The translations under genes were made by a program, and so were the position numbers. A stretch of DNA of 64,000 nt from Chitinophaga silvatica. GTDB lineage: Bacteria > Bacteroidota > Bacteroidia > Chitinophagales > Chitinophagaceae. The stretch lies in assembly GCF_003419895.1 (NCBI RefSeq), contig NZ_QPMM01000003.1, positions 248,001 to 312,000 of the forward strand, read 5' to 3'. Positions 51,645 through 60,985 of this stretch are shown one piece after another. The notes below the pieces were generated by a model, which saw only the letters and a list, made by a program, of their open reading frames with translations, had not been told where the DNA came from and made no database searches. Position 1 is the stretch's first letter. The number at the start of each line of letters is the position of its first letter.

Positions 51645-51937
51645 AACAATTAATTTTATGGTTAAAACTCATCTCTGTAAAAAGGTCCAAAGTCTATTCC
51701 ATCTATCATCAATATAAAATCAAAGCCGCCATAAGCATCAATATAAGATAAGCCAGTACTAAGGGCTGTGATTATGATACGCCAGAGCTACACGAGAAAA
51801 GATCAAATCAGGGTAACGCAATAATAGCGTGTAGAATAATGAGGCACTCTGTGGAATATGTTGCGCACAGTGAATTTTAATCGCTAAAATCGCTATAAAA
51901 TAGTAACTTCAATAACTTACTTATCCTATCTATTCAA

Positions 51938-53365
51938 ATGCATTTCCCAGTACAGAAAAAAATACAAGTAGGTTTTTTTATTGCATTTACTGTAATTGTA
52001 ACAGCGTCCATTTTCTCTTATCTGGTAGCTAAGAATTTGTTGGACAATGCTGGTAGATTAAATCATGCTATTGAAGTATCCAAACGACTTGAAGTAATCA
52101 CTCGTCAGTTAAAAGAAGCAGAGTCTGCCGTTCGTGGATATAATCTGACTAAAGACAGCTCATTCTTAAATCCCAGTATCAAGGAACGAATTGGCAGAAT
52201 TAGCAATGAGTACATACTCCTTCGAAAAATTACCGCAGAAAGTGAAAAACAACAACGGCATTTAGACACACTACAGGAGCTGCTTGAAATTAAATATATG
52301 CAGTTCGAAGCTGGTGGCCAGATTCTCAGCCAGCAAAACAAGGAATCATCAGTGAAGGAAGGGGAAAAATATATGGATATGATTGATGATAAGGTCAGGG
52401 ATATGATCAGAATAGAAGAAACTTTAGTTCAACAAAAATCAGAATTATTCCACTTCTATGCTGTATTATGGGTACCTGTGATCTTCATTTCTTCATTGGT
52501 AGCCATCCTAATCGGAATATATTCCTACATTACACTAACCCGGGAATTTAAGTTACAACTTCATATAGAGAGCAGAATGAAATCTTATCAAAGGGAGTTG
52601 CAACAAAATATTCAATTATTAAACAAAACGAATCAGGAGCTGGAGCAATTCGCTTATGTAGCCTCGCATGATCTGCAGGAGCCGCTCCGTAAAATATCCA
52701 CCTTTAGCGACAGGCTACAGTCCAAGTTTAAGTCGAGCTTGCCTGAGGACGCGAATCAATTGATCGAACGGATGGTTTCGGCTGTTTCCAGGATGCGTAT
52801 TCTTATCAACGATCTGTTAATATTCTCCAGGGCCGGAAGAATTACACCTGAGAGCATCAAGCCGGTAGATATGACCAAGGTTTTGGAAGATGTGCTGATC
52901 GATTTAGAATTACCGCTTGAAGAAAAAAATGCACTCGTGAATTATGATCAGCTGCCTATTATTGAAGGTAGTGATACCTCCTTTCATCAGCTCTTTCAGA
53001 ATTTACTGGCCAATTCTATAAAATTTGCCAGTCCTGAAAGAAGGTTGGAAATAAACATACATCACAGGATTATGGCGGGCCGCGATCTGGAAGTAGTTAA
53101 AGAAACCAGGTGGAGCGAAAAATTTTGCCGAATCAGTATTGATGATAATGGAATTGGGTTCGAGCAGGCGTATGCCGACAGGATATTCCTGATCTTCCAA
53201 CGATTGCATGGCATTAGCGAATTTTCAGGCACAGGCATTGGGTTAGCCATTTGTAAAAAAATTGTTGATAGTCATAATGGCTTTATACATGCTTACAGTG
53301 CTCCGGATAAAGGAGCCACATTTGTAATTATACTGCCATTAAAGCAACAACAGGAAGGCTCATAA
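51938..53365 (+). CDS. CHASE3-domain sensor histidine kinase
   Basis: Membrane kinase of 475 residues. TM1 (about 10-30) and TM2 (about 173-195) frame a helical CHASE3 periplasmic sensor (RLEVITRQLKEAESAVRGYNLT is typical). A coiled coil leads to HisKA with His244 in FAYVASHDLQEPLRKIS and a HATPase domain with N-box FQNLLANSIKFA, DDNGIGF and GTGIGLAICKKI. The sequence resembles phytochrome-like kinases of the SHDLQEPLR class, which often work with a single-domain receiver. The receiver-PAS-kinase gene follows after 61 bases. Confidence 0.92.
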   Translation: MHFPVQKKIQVGFFIAFTVIVTASIFSYLVAKNLLDNAGRLNHAIEVSKRLEVITRQLKEAESAVRGYNLTKDSSFLNPSIKERIGRISNEYILLRKITAESEKQQRHLDTLQELLEIKYMQFEAGGQILSQQNKESSVKEGEKYMDMIDDKVRDMIRIEETLVQQKSELFHFYAVLWVPVIFISSLVAILIGIYSYITLTREFKLQLHIESRMKSYQRELQQNIQLLNKTNQELEQFAYVASHDLQEPLRKISTFSDRLQSKFKSSLPEDANQLIERMVSAVSRMRILINDLLIFSRAGRITPESIKPVDMTKVLEDVLIDLELPLEEKNALVNYDQLPIIEGSDTSFHQLFQNLLANSIKFASPERRLEINIHHRIMAGRDLEVVKETRWSEKFCRISIDDNGIGFEQAYADRIFLIFQRLHGISEFSGTGIGLAICKKIVDSHNGFIHAYSAPDKGATFVIILPLKQQQEGS

Positions 53366-53426
53366 AAAGATTAGCATTTTTATTGCTGTGAATTCTTATT
53401 GCCAATATCAAAATGATTAACTACTA

Positions 53427-54866
53427 ATGAGCGAACATCCGATACACATTCTAATGATTGATGATGATGAAGATGATTTCTTTTTGGTAACGGAGTTACT
53501 TCAGGATATTTCTCCCGGTCAGTATACTTTAGAGTGGGCCTCCAACTACCAGAAAGGTATTACAGCAATTGAGAACAACAAACATGATATACTCCTGGTA
53601 GATTACCGCCTGGGGCCTTATACGGGTATAGATATCCTAAAATATATTCAGGAGAAACCATCACAGTTACCTGTTATTATGCTAACAGGGAAGGGAGATT
53701 ATAAGATCGATAAAGAAGCCATGCTTGCAGGTGCATATGATTATCTGGTGAAAGGAGAAATATCTGCCGATCTGCTGGAAAGATCTATTCGCTATGCGCT
53801 TGATGAATATAGCCATCGGCGTACTATAGAAGAAAGTGAAAAAAGATATTACGGAATTTTCGAAAAAGCCCATGATCTGATTGTATTGGCAGATTGTGAT
53901 CAGAATATTATAGATGCCAATCCAATAGCCCTGAAGGTTTTAGGATACAGTAGAGAGAGTTTAATGCAACTGAATCTACGTCAGCTTTTTGCATTGGAAG
54001 ATCAGGGCGAACAGTTTATCCGTCAGATATGCGACAATGAAAGTGTAAGCTCCCGGGAATATGAATTTAAAACCGCTGATAATAAGAAGCTGATAGTACT
54101 TATAAATGCTGTTACTCTAGACGAAGCTGCTCAGATTTTCCTTTGTGTGATACAGGATATTACTGAAAAGAAGAGAGAAGAGCAGGAAAAACAACACCAG
54201 GAAAAATTTGTAATCACAGGTAGAATTGCCAGGGTTATTGCCCACGAGGTGAGAAACCCATTAACAAATATCCTGCTTGCTGTAAGTCAGTTTAAAGATG
54301 AAGAGGTTGTACAGGCAAATGAAGAATCCAGTATTTACACCGATATAATAGAGCGTAACTGTACCAGAATAAACCAGCTGATTACTGAGTTATTGCATAG
54401 CACAAGAATGATAGAGCTTCATACTATGCAGCACGGAATTAATGAGTTGGTGGAGAAAACCTTGTTGCTGGCTCAGGACAGAATTCAGCTCAATGAAATT
54501 AAACTGGTGAAAGAACTCATTATACCCGATATTATTGTTAGTGCTGATGAAGAAAAGATGATTATTGCTTTTCTCAATATTATCATCAATGCTATAGAGG
54601 CAATGGAGCCAGGGGAAGGTATTCTTAGTATTAGTACGGCTAAAAGTCAGGATAAGGCATTATTAAAAATTGGTGATAACGGAGTGGGAATACCGGAAGA
54701 TAAATTAGCGAGGCTTTTTGATCCGTTCTATACCAGCAAAGCAAAGGGAACCGGGCTTGGATTAACGAGTACACAGAATATTCTCTTAAATCACAAAGGA
54801 GCTATTTATGTGGATAGTGTACCGGGAAAAGGAACAACGTTTACTATTGCACTACCTATAACATAA
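53427..54866 (+). CDS. Receiver-PAS hybrid sensor histidine kinase
   Basis: Cytoplasmic protein of 479 residues with the order receiver (about 5-125; Asp59 in DILLVDYRLGPYTG), PAS (about 135-250; YYGIFEKAHDLIVLADCDQNIIDANPIALKVLGYSR), HisKA (His273 in VIAHEVRNPLTNILLAVSQF) and HATPase (IIINAIEAMEPGEG, IGDNGVGIP, GTGLGLTSTQNI). An N-terminal receiver means it is itself phosphorylated, probably by the CHASE3 kinase just upstream, and so passes the signal on. Convergent with the NtrC-type regulator, with a strong hairpin between. Confidence 0.92.
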   Translation: MSEHPIHILMIDDDEDDFFLVTELLQDISPGQYTLEWASNYQKGITAIENNKHDILLVDYRLGPYTGIDILKYIQEKPSQLPVIMLTGKGDYKIDKEAMLAGAYDYLVKGEISADLLERSIRYALDEYSHRRTIEESEKRYYGIFEKAHDLIVLADCDQNIIDANPIALKVLGYSRESLMQLNLRQLFALEDQGEQFIRQICDNESVSSREYEFKTADNKKLIVLINAVTLDEAAQIFLCVIQDITEKKREEQEKQHQEKFVITGRIARVIAHEVRNPLTNILLAVSQFKDEEVVQANEESSIYTDIIERNCTRINQLITELLHSTRMIELHTMQHGINELVEKTLLLAQDRIQLNEIKLVKELIIPDIIVSADEEKMIIAFLNIIINAIEAMEPGEGILSISTAKSQDKALLKIGDNGVGIPEDKLARLFDPFYTSKAKGTGLGLTSTQNILLNHKGAIYVDSVPGKGTTFTIALPIT

Positions 54867-54870
54867 AAGA

Positions 54871-54909
54871 AGAATGACGGACCGCAACAAGTGCAATCCG
54901 TCATTCTTA
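54871..54909. terminator. Bidirectional hairpin between convergent signalling genes
   Basis: AAGAATGACGGA and TCCGTCATTCTT form a perfect 12-bp stem with a 15-base loop. On the minus strand CTTCTTTTATG follows, giving a weak T-rich tract; on the plus strand there is none. Confidence 0.7.
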
Positions 54910-54910
54910 A

Positions 54911-56344
54911 TCAGTAATTAATATTGAGCAAACGAAGTTTATTATAAAGTGTTTTCCGATCAATATTCAGTACCTGTGCGGCTTTTGTTTTATTATACTT
55001 CACCTCTTTCAGTACATTAATGATCTTATTGTATTCTGCCTGCAGCGCTACTGTTTTTAAATCGTTATCGTTCGACAGAATAGCTAATTCTCCTGAAACC
55101 GGTACTTCATCTGGTATTTGCAGGAACGATTCTTTCATTTCCAGAGGCAGCGCCGACATGGTGATATCTTCCATTTCCGGAGTTAGCAGACATGCTCTTC
55201 TTATAACGTTTTTTAGTTCACGAATATTACCCGGCCAGGAATATTGTCTGAAACATTCCCAAACTTCGGGAGATATTTTGCCGCATGTTTTATCCAGTTC
55301 TTTTTCTACCTGGTTTACAAACGCAACTGTAAACAGAGGCAGATCTTCTCTTCTTTCTCTCAACGGAGGTATGTAGATAGTAAATTCATTGAACCTGTGA
55401 AACAGGTCTTCTCTGAACTTACCTCTTTGAACGGATTCAGAAAGCTTCTCATTTGAAGCAACAATAATCCTTACATCTACCGGTATTTCCTTAAGGCTAC
55501 CTACACGGCGAATTACTTTCTCCTGTAAAACACGCAGAAGAGCTACCTGAATATCGTAGGAGAGGTTGGAAATCTCATCAAGGAAAAGAGTACCGCCCTG
55601 AGCTTGTTCGAAAGCTCCGATCTTAGTATTGATAGCACCGGTAAAAGACCCTTTTTCGTGACCAAACAATTCGCTGGCAGCGAGTTCTTTCGACAGGCTA
55701 CCACAATCGAGGGCAACGAATGGTTGTTGATTTCTTTTACTGTGATGATGGATCAGGTGGGCAACTGATTCTTTACCTGTACCTGTTTCACCAAAAATGA
55801 TTACACTATAATCTGTAGGAGCTACCAGGCGGATTTGGCGGAATAACTCTTTGGCGCCATCGCTATCGCCATACACATATTTATCATTTTTATCGCTCTG
55901 ATTACGAGAAAGAAGTGTTTCTCGTACTTCGGGTTCTGAGCCTGATTCCACAGGTCTTACAGCCTGCCGTTCCTGTTCTGCTTCTTTATGAGCAAAGGCT
56001 TTATGAACGAGATTCAGAATTTCGTCGGGATACAGAGGTTTTGATAAATAATCGTAGGCTCCATTTTTAACCATTTCCACTGCGACTCTTACATCAGTAT
56101 ATCCAGTAATTATGATTACAATGGTAGAAGGATTAATTTGATGAATATCCTGCAGCAATTGTGCACCATCAGTATCTTTCAGTCTATAATCGCATAGAAC
56201 GAGATCATAGTTTTTTTCCTTCATCATTTTTAATGCAGCATTACCCGTCATGGTAGTATCCACATCAAAGCCGTGCTTTCCTAAGAATTTACTTAGGAGA
56301 GTACAGATATTGATTTCATCGTCTATTATTAAAATATTTTTCAT
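54911..56344 (-). CDS. NtrC-family sigma-54-dependent response regulator
   Basis: Activator of 477 residues: receiver (1-120, Asp52 in LVLCDYRLKDTDGA), AAA+ domain (about 160-390; GETGTGKESVA, GSFTGA in place of the usual GAFTGA contact loop, GGTLFLDEISNL) and C-terminal Fis helix (NKTKAAQVLNIDRKTLYNKLRLL). It should activate sigma-54 promoters in response to the kinases in this cluster. Paralogue of the gene at 45179; this one has two kinases within 3 kb, so partners are likely local. Confidence 0.92.
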   Translation of the reverse strand: MKNILIIDDEINICTLLSKFLGKHGFDVDTTMTGNAALKMMKEKNYDLVLCDYRLKDTDGAQLLQDIHQINPSTIVIIITGYTDVRVAVEMVKNGAYDYLSKPLYPDEILNLVHKAFAHKEAEQERQAVRPVESGSEPEVRETLLSRNQSDKNDKYVYGDSDGAKELFRQIRLVAPTDYSVIIFGETGTGKESVAHLIHHHSKRNQQPFVALDCGSLSKELAASELFGHEKGSFTGAINTKIGAFEQAQGGTLFLDEISNLSYDIQVALLRVLQEKVIRRVGSLKEIPVDVRIIVASNEKLSESVQRGKFREDLFHRFNEFTIYIPPLRERREDLPLFTVAFVNQVEKELDKTCGKISPEVWECFRQYSWPGNIRELKNVIRRACLLTPEMEDITMSALPLEMKESFLQIPDEVPVSGELAILSNDNDLKTVALQAEYNKIINVLKEVKYNKTKAAQVLNIDRKTLYNKLRLLNINY

Positions 56345-56411
56345 ACTTCTTTAATATGTGGTAATTGGCAGTATGGTTAAAATTAGTAATTAAAAATAAC
56401 AGGGATCACTG

Positions 56412-56834
56412 TCAAATTCTAATATGATCTATTAATTCATCAACATGCTTAACACTAAAAGGTTTAGCTAAGAAAAAGGTTGCACCTGCTTTAAGGGCGG
56501 TTTGCTTTTCCAAAGCGTTATCATAAGCACTAATGGTTATAACTGGCAGAGTTGGGCATTTTTCCTTTATAATTGGTAATGCCTCCAGTCCGGAACCATC
56601 AGGCAGATGAATATCGAGAAACAGTAGGTCGGGTTGATGTTTCAGAATATCCTGCATGCCCAGACCTAATTCATGCACATATCGAACAGAGTATCCATGT
56701 CGTACCAATGTGAGCTGCAATAACTTACATATATCGGGCTCATCGTCGATAATCAGAATACTCGGCCCTTTAGTACTATTGTCAGTTGGAACCAATTCTG
56801 ACAGGCTCCAGGCTGTTTTGTTTCGCTGTAACAT
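56412..56834 (-). CDS. Stand-alone response regulator receiver protein
   Basis: Single receiver domain of about 120 residues after a 20-residue leader: ILIIDDEPDICKLLQ (acidic pocket), Asp74 in LLFLDIHLPDGSGLEAL, TISAYD and the Lys in FLAKPFS. No output domain, so it acts by protein contact or as a phosphate relay or sink. With ATG 56834 it overlaps the 3' end of the glycosyltransferase gene by 53 bases in a different frame; a TTG 42 bases later (LVPTDN) is an alternative. Overlap and shared strand imply one transcript with the glycosyltransferase. Confidence 0.88.
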   Translation of the reverse strand: MLQRNKTAWSLSELVPTDNSTKGPSILIIDDEPDICKLLQLTLVRHGYSVRYVHELGLGMQDILKHQPDLLFLDIHLPDGSGLEALPIIKEKCPTLPVITISAYDNALEKQTALKAGATFFLAKPFSVKHVDELIDHIRI

Positions 56835-59058
56835 ACTTATGTTTGTTCCATTGTTCCATCAAAAGTCTGGCAATCAGATAACACACGGTTGATTCGGCAC
56901 CCTGGTTTTGATTGATATTATTTTTTTCCAGGCCGTCGTAGCACCCGTATGTCAATGGATTATATACGAGTTGTTTCAGGTGATTATTTCCCAGATACCA
57001 ACTAAAAGCCAATCTCATTTTATCTAAATATGAATTATTCTTTGTGATATTATAGAAAGTATTCAAAGCCAGCATAGTATAAGCCACTTCTATCGATTGT
57101 TCGCCACCATCTTCAGGATGACATTCGACGCCACGGTGAAACCAGGTTTTATTACTAATCAGCTTCATATAGCTTTCTGTGAAGGTTTTGCTACAAAGGA
57201 AAGCCAGGCTTTCTTCCGCAATACGTTTGTATTCTATTTTTCCGGTGACCTGATAGGCCATCATCATGGCTTCAGGCATCACAGCATTACCGTAAGTCAG
57301 GCAGGATTCGTACCAATGCCAGTTTTCGTCTGCTTCGGTGATATAATAGTTATACAATTTTTCTGCCAACAATGTCAGCAATTCATGGGCTATTTCCCTG
57401 TTCCGATAGCTCAGGGCATAATAAAGCCCTTTCATTGCAAAGGCAATAGCTCTTGGGGCCTGCAAATCAGGGATCCAAACGTAAGATCTGCGCAAACCGG
57501 CCATAGCCGTTTGTACCACATCAAATGGCAGATGCTCATGGGTGTGTAATACATAGCCCAGAGCCCAGATGGTACGGCCATTTGCATCTTCCAGGCTAAC
57601 CTCCTCATTCATTTCATTAAAGTCGCCGTTACTATCAACATAATTCAGGAATTTACCGGAAGGACGCTGACAGTAATTAATGAATTGGGCATATTTCCTC
57701 ATCAAGGTATTAACGAAGCTATTGGATTTCAATTCGCTGGAGTACATGCACATGGCAATCAGGGCTCTGGCATTATCGTCGAGCGTATAGCCAAATGTAG
57801 GGTCCGGTACATCATGAATTGAGAACTGGAGCATTCCAAATTCATCGGTGAGGCGGTCTATGTGGTCGAGGTACGGGGGAGGCAAATTTGGTAAAATTCT
57901 ATCCTCCGCCAAGGCTTCACTTATAATACTCATATGTGCGATAGCTACGTTTTCCCAGATAGAGCTTCTTGTTTTTTCGATAGCAGCGCTACTCATTTGT
58001 TTGCGTAATTGAGGGTTACCGAGCAGTTGAAGTGCCGCACTGGCCATTTGATCTGCATTATTAAAATCTACCAATATGCCGGCACCATCTTCGAGCATTT
58101 CACGGGCCTGAACAAACGACGTTGAGATAACAGCGCAACCAGCGCTCATAGCATAAACAAATGTTCCACTTACTGCCTGATGTGGATCTTTAGAAGTAAA
58201 CAGGTAAATATCCGTTAAAGCCAGGTAGTCTAATAATGTTTTCAGGGAAAGATAGGAGTTTACAAATCTCACGTTATTTTCAAGTCCATACTCTTTCACC
58301 AGGGCTACGAGGGATTCTCTATATTTTTCACCTTCCCGGGCTTGTACTACGGGATGGGTTTTACCGAGGATCAGGTAGAGAGCATTGGGATATTCTTTTG
58401 CAATATCTTTCATTGCACGAATCCCTACTTCAATTCCTTTATTTTCACTTAGGAGGCCAAAAGTGCTGAGTACTAACCGGCCTTCTACGTTGTAATTTTT
58501 TTTCAAAGCAGGCATATCATCTACAATATGGGCATGGGTACCATGTGGGATGTGGACGATTTTACCCGCCGGAACCTGATATACTTCTTCCAGTAGTTTG
58601 GCGGAAGAGCGGGTCATTACAATAATTTTAGATGCAAGCGAGCTAATCAGGCTCACTACTTTTTTGCATTTAAGATCCGGATATGGTAATACGGTATGGA
58701 AACGAACGATGAAAGGTTTATCCAGCAGCGAGATCATTGCGAGCATATTATGTCCGTATTCTCCACCATACAATCCAAATTCATGTTCGAAGCACACCAG
58801 GTCTATTTTATCGTTTTCGTTGACTTGTTGAGCAAACTCGATACAGCTATCAATGTCGAATGGATTTACCCGATAGTTGACAGGTGACTGAAGCACGATA
58901 GAGTTGGGTTTCCCAGATTCTTCCAGGGCAGCTACTTCAATATTCAGGTTGCCAGCAAAGTTTTTATTCATGGCATTGATGAGGTCCTGAGCAAAAGTAG
59001 CGATACCGCATTCACGAGGTGGGTAAGAAGTAACAAAAAGCAAAGTTCTAATCTTCAT
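56782..59058 (-). CDS. Two-domain glycosyltransferase (GT4 plus helical toroid-like domain)
   Basis: Large 758-residue protein. Residues about 1-385 are a GT4 (GT-B fold) glycosyltransferase: YPPRECGIATFAQDLINAM at the N terminus, CFEHEFGLYGGEYG, STFGLLSENKGIEVGIRAM, and the donor site near DIYLFTSKDPHQAVSGTFVYAMSAGCAVISTSF. Residues about 390-745 are wholly helical with a conserved TLDDNARALIAMCMYSSE and GRTIWALGYVLH, resembling alpha/alpha-toroid glycosidase-like domains. The same two-part architecture occurs in Bacteroidota and cyanobacteria; product unknown, possibly an exopolysaccharide or storage oligosaccharide. It is the only metabolic gene in the signalling cluster and overlaps the receiver gene, so its activity may be under that pathway. 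Confidence 0.84.
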   Translation of the reverse strand: MKIRTLLFVTSYPPRECGIATFAQDLINAMNKNFAGNLNIEVAALEESGKPNSIVLQSPVNYRVNPFDIDSCIEFAQQVNENDKIDLVCFEHEFGLYGGEYGHNMLAMISLLDKPFIVRFHTVLPYPDLKCKKVVSLISSLASKIIVMTRSSAKLLEEVYQVPAGKIVHIPHGTHAHIVDDMPALKKNYNVEGRLVLSTFGLLSENKGIEVGIRAMKDIAKEYPNALYLILGKTHPVVQAREGEKYRESLVALVKEYGLENNVRFVNSYLSLKTLLDYLALTDIYLFTSKDPHQAVSGTFVYAMSAGCAVISTSFVQAREMLEDGAGILVDFNNADQMASAALQLLGNPQLRKQMSSAAIEKTRSSIWENVAIAHMSIISEALAEDRILPNLPPPYLDHIDRLTDEFGMLQFSIHDVPDPTFGYTLDDNARALIAMCMYSSELKSNSFVNTLMRKYAQFINYCQRPSGKFLNYVDSNGDFNEMNEEVSLEDANGRTIWALGYVLHTHEHLPFDVVQTAMAGLRRSYVWIPDLQAPRAIAFAMKGLYYALSYRNREIAHELLTLLAEKLYNYYITEADENWHWYESCLTYGNAVMPEAMMMAYQVTGKIEYKRIAEESLAFLCSKTFTESYMKLISNKTWFHRGVECHPEDGGEQSIEVAYTMLALNTFYNITKNNSYLDKMRLAFSWYLGNNHLKQLVYNPLTYGCYDGLEKNNINQNQGAESTVCYLIARLLMEQWNKHKYVTAKQNSLEPVRIGSN

Positions 59059-59473
59059 ACATTAATTTTTTTGCAACTGAACTAACTAACCAGGTCCTAA
59101 GCTTTCGGATCGGGAAATTGGTTATTTCAAATATCAATCCAACGCCTGGTTGTTCGACTTGGTTGAAAGAGCTACAAAAAAATGTGGAATTTTTTACACA
59201 GTTCAAGGCCAATCAGCTTGTTTACTGCTCCACAATATGACAATTAATTACCATTTGTGTTGAATTAACAATTGATATAATCATAAATATTTATAATTGT
59301 ATAAAAAATTAAGACACCTGAGCAAAATGAGTAGAAAAGCGCCTCTTTCATATTATAAATAATATACAAAAGTGCTTGTTTTTCCATTTCAGTTTATTTT
59401 TGTAGATCAAAAATGTTCCACTGAAACTAATAATTGTTGAACCTCCTTTTTCATTAAAACCCAATGGTTAATT
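59059..59473. other. Non-coding region between divergent genes, with a promoter box
   Basis: AT-rich, with no open frame. TATTTTTG at 59395-59402 (plus strand) matches the -7 element, about 72 bases before the small orphan gene; a good -33 is not seen. The promoter of the glycosyltransferase-receiver operon must lie at the low-coordinate end. Confidence 0.45.
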
Positions 59474-59752
59474 ATGCGAAATATTGCATGTACGTTTAAC
59501 ATTGATGGCGTGCCCACCCGATTAAATCTTCGCAAACTACCCAGGCAAAGAAGATTTCAAGCCATCATAGACCGAAGCATTACTGAATACATTATTTCTG
59601 ACGAGACCAATCAGCTTGAATATTATGAAGGACCAGAATTAGCCCCTTTTCTATTTGAAAAAATATCAGCTCTGGTAAAACAGTACTTTCCAAATGTCAG
59701 AGCGATTGTTAAAATTGGGGAAGATAATTATGAAGATTATGACGACTATTGA
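59474..59752 (+). CDS. Small hypothetical protein (92 residues)
   Basis: I do not recognise a family. It begins MRNIACTFNIDGVPTRLNLRKLP, is mixed alpha/beta in pattern and ends in a very acidic tail (EDNYEDYDDY). It has no signal peptide and no membrane segment. Codon usage and a promoter box at 59395 support a real gene, and a 16-bp terminator stem follows. A regulatory or binding partner role is conceivable; nothing more can be said. Confidence 0.6.
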   Translation: MRNIACTFNIDGVPTRLNLRKLPRQRRFQAIIDRSITEYIISDETNQLEYYEGPELAPFLFEKISALVKQYFPNVRAIVKIGEDNYEDYDDY

Positions 59753-59804
59753 TTAACTATTCCACTAATGCATTTTCACGGTAAAACTGATTTAACTTCT
59801 TACA

Positions 59805-59840
59805 AACAGAAAGGGCTGGCAAATGCCAGCCCTTTCTGTT
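59805..59840. terminator. Strong bidirectional terminator hairpin
   Basis: AACAGAAAGGGCTGGC and its complement form a perfect 16-bp stem with a 4-base loop, in the convergent gap between the 92-residue gene and gpsA. The T-rich right arm (CCCTTTCTGTT) lies on both strands by symmetry. Confidence 0.85.
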
Positions 59841-59853
59841 AAATCTCTTATTA

Positions 59854-60876
59854 TTAGATAAACCCTTTTTCCAAAGCAAGAAAAGCTTCCGAAGGATGTA
59901 CCTGTTCCCACAATATTGCAAATACTGCCTGCGCTACCGGCATATATGCTCCAATTGTTTTATTCATCATAAAAACTGATTTGCTGGCATAATAACCTTC
60001 AGCAATCATATTTAATTCGAGTTGTGCGGCTTTTACACTATATCCTTTCCCAATCATATTGCCGAATGTCCGGTTCCGGCTATGCAAAGAGTAGCAGGTA
60101 ACCAACAAATCACCTAAATAGGCACTGGCACTGTAGTTATGCGTATTAGGCTCTGTTCCTGCCTTAATAGCTGCCACCTCTTCATATTTTTCAAGGAAAT
60201 GCTGCATTTCCCTGAAACAATTGGTAATATATACACTCAGAAAATTATCGCCATACTCTTGCCCGTGCGCAATACCAGCTCCTAAAGCATAAATATTCTT
60301 GAGCACTGCTGCTAACTGCACTCCAACGATATCCGTATTTACAATAGTTTGTAAATAACTGCTCGAGAAAAGATCGGCAATTGCCTGAGTTTCGTTGAGG
60401 TCTGTACCTGAAAAAGTGAGATAACTCAATTTTTCGTTTGCTACTTCTTCCGCATGACAAGGGCCTGTAATGGTGAAGTAATTCGAAAAATCGACCTTCA
60501 ACTCTTTGTTTAAATATTCATTGATTAAAGTATTGGTACTCGGAACCAATCCTTTAATTGCAGAAACAACTTTTTTGTGTTCTAAAGCGCCTGGAGGGAG
60601 CAGACCTAAAACCATTTCTAAAAAAGCGGAAGGTACTGCCAGAATAATCACATCGCTGGCTTCAACTACGGCAGAGAGCTCACTGCTCAGTGAAAGAAGT
60701 TTGGTATCAAAATATACCGAAGTCAAATAGTGCTTGTTATGATGCCTCGATTGCATATGGCGGATGGTATCAGAGTTTCTGATCCACCAATTGATATGAT
60801 GGTTGTTATCTGTCAGGATTTTCGCAAGAGCGGTAGCCCAACTTCCACTACCAATTAATCCAATTCGCTTACTCAC
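59854..60876 (-). CDS. gpsA: NAD(P)-dependent glycerol-3-phosphate dehydrogenase
   Basis: Reduces dihydroxyacetone phosphate to sn-glycerol-3-phosphate for phospholipid synthesis. The 340-residue protein has the Rossmann motif RIGLIGSGSWATALAKIL, the second nucleotide motif VVEASDVIILAVPSAFL, KKVVSAIKGLVP, TITGPCHAEEVANEKLSYL, the catalytic Lys in AAVLKNIYALGAGIAHG and YLGDLLVTCYSLHSRNRTFG. The residue spacing is normal, and the C terminus is complete. It follows the efflux pair on the same strand but is separated from it by a terminator hairpin. Confidence 0.94.
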   Translation of the reverse strand: MSKRIGLIGSGSWATALAKILTDNNHHINWWIRNSDTIRHMQSRHHNKHYLTSVYFDTKLLSLSSELSAVVEASDVIILAVPSAFLEMVLGLLPPGALEHKKVVSAIKGLVPSTNTLINEYLNKELKVDFSNYFTITGPCHAEEVANEKLSYLTFSGTDLNETQAIADLFSSSYLQTIVNTDIVGVQLAAVLKNIYALGAGIAHGQEYGDNFLSVYITNCFREMQHFLEKYEEVAAIKAGTEPNTHNYSASAYLGDLLVTCYSLHSRNRTFGNMIGKGYSVKAAQLELNMIAEGYYASKSVFMMNKTIGAYMPVAQAVFAILWEQVHPSEAFLALEKGFI

Positions 60877-60922
60877 AATGCTGTTTTTTCCGCAATATAA
60901 GCAGGTTTTTCACGCTAAGACA

Positions 60923-60957
60923 CAAAAAGAGCAAAGAAACTTACGCCTCTTTGCTCT
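60923..60957 (-). terminator. Intrinsic terminator after the efflux adaptor
   Basis: On the minus strand AGAGCAAAG pairs with CTTTGCTCT (9 bp) followed by TTTTTGTG. The segment is rich in GCAAAG-like words, recalling the palindromic repeat family, but it is not a clear copy. Confidence 0.78.
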
Positions 60958-60985
60958 CTTTGCATTATATCAGTAAGATAAAATC

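Noticed and set aside
51645..51937. Hidden gene or RNA in the gap before the CHASE3 kinase
   Set aside because: No frame, strong hairpin or exact promoter pair was found; probably just the kinase leader.
57097..57549. 150-codon plus-strand frame opposite the glycosyltransferase
   Set aside because: Lies wholly inside a conserved gene on the other strand and lacks protein character.
60905..60960. Fourth copy of the palindromic repeat
   Set aside because: It shares GCAAAG-type words but not the arm sequence or the size; better explained as a simple intrinsic terminator.
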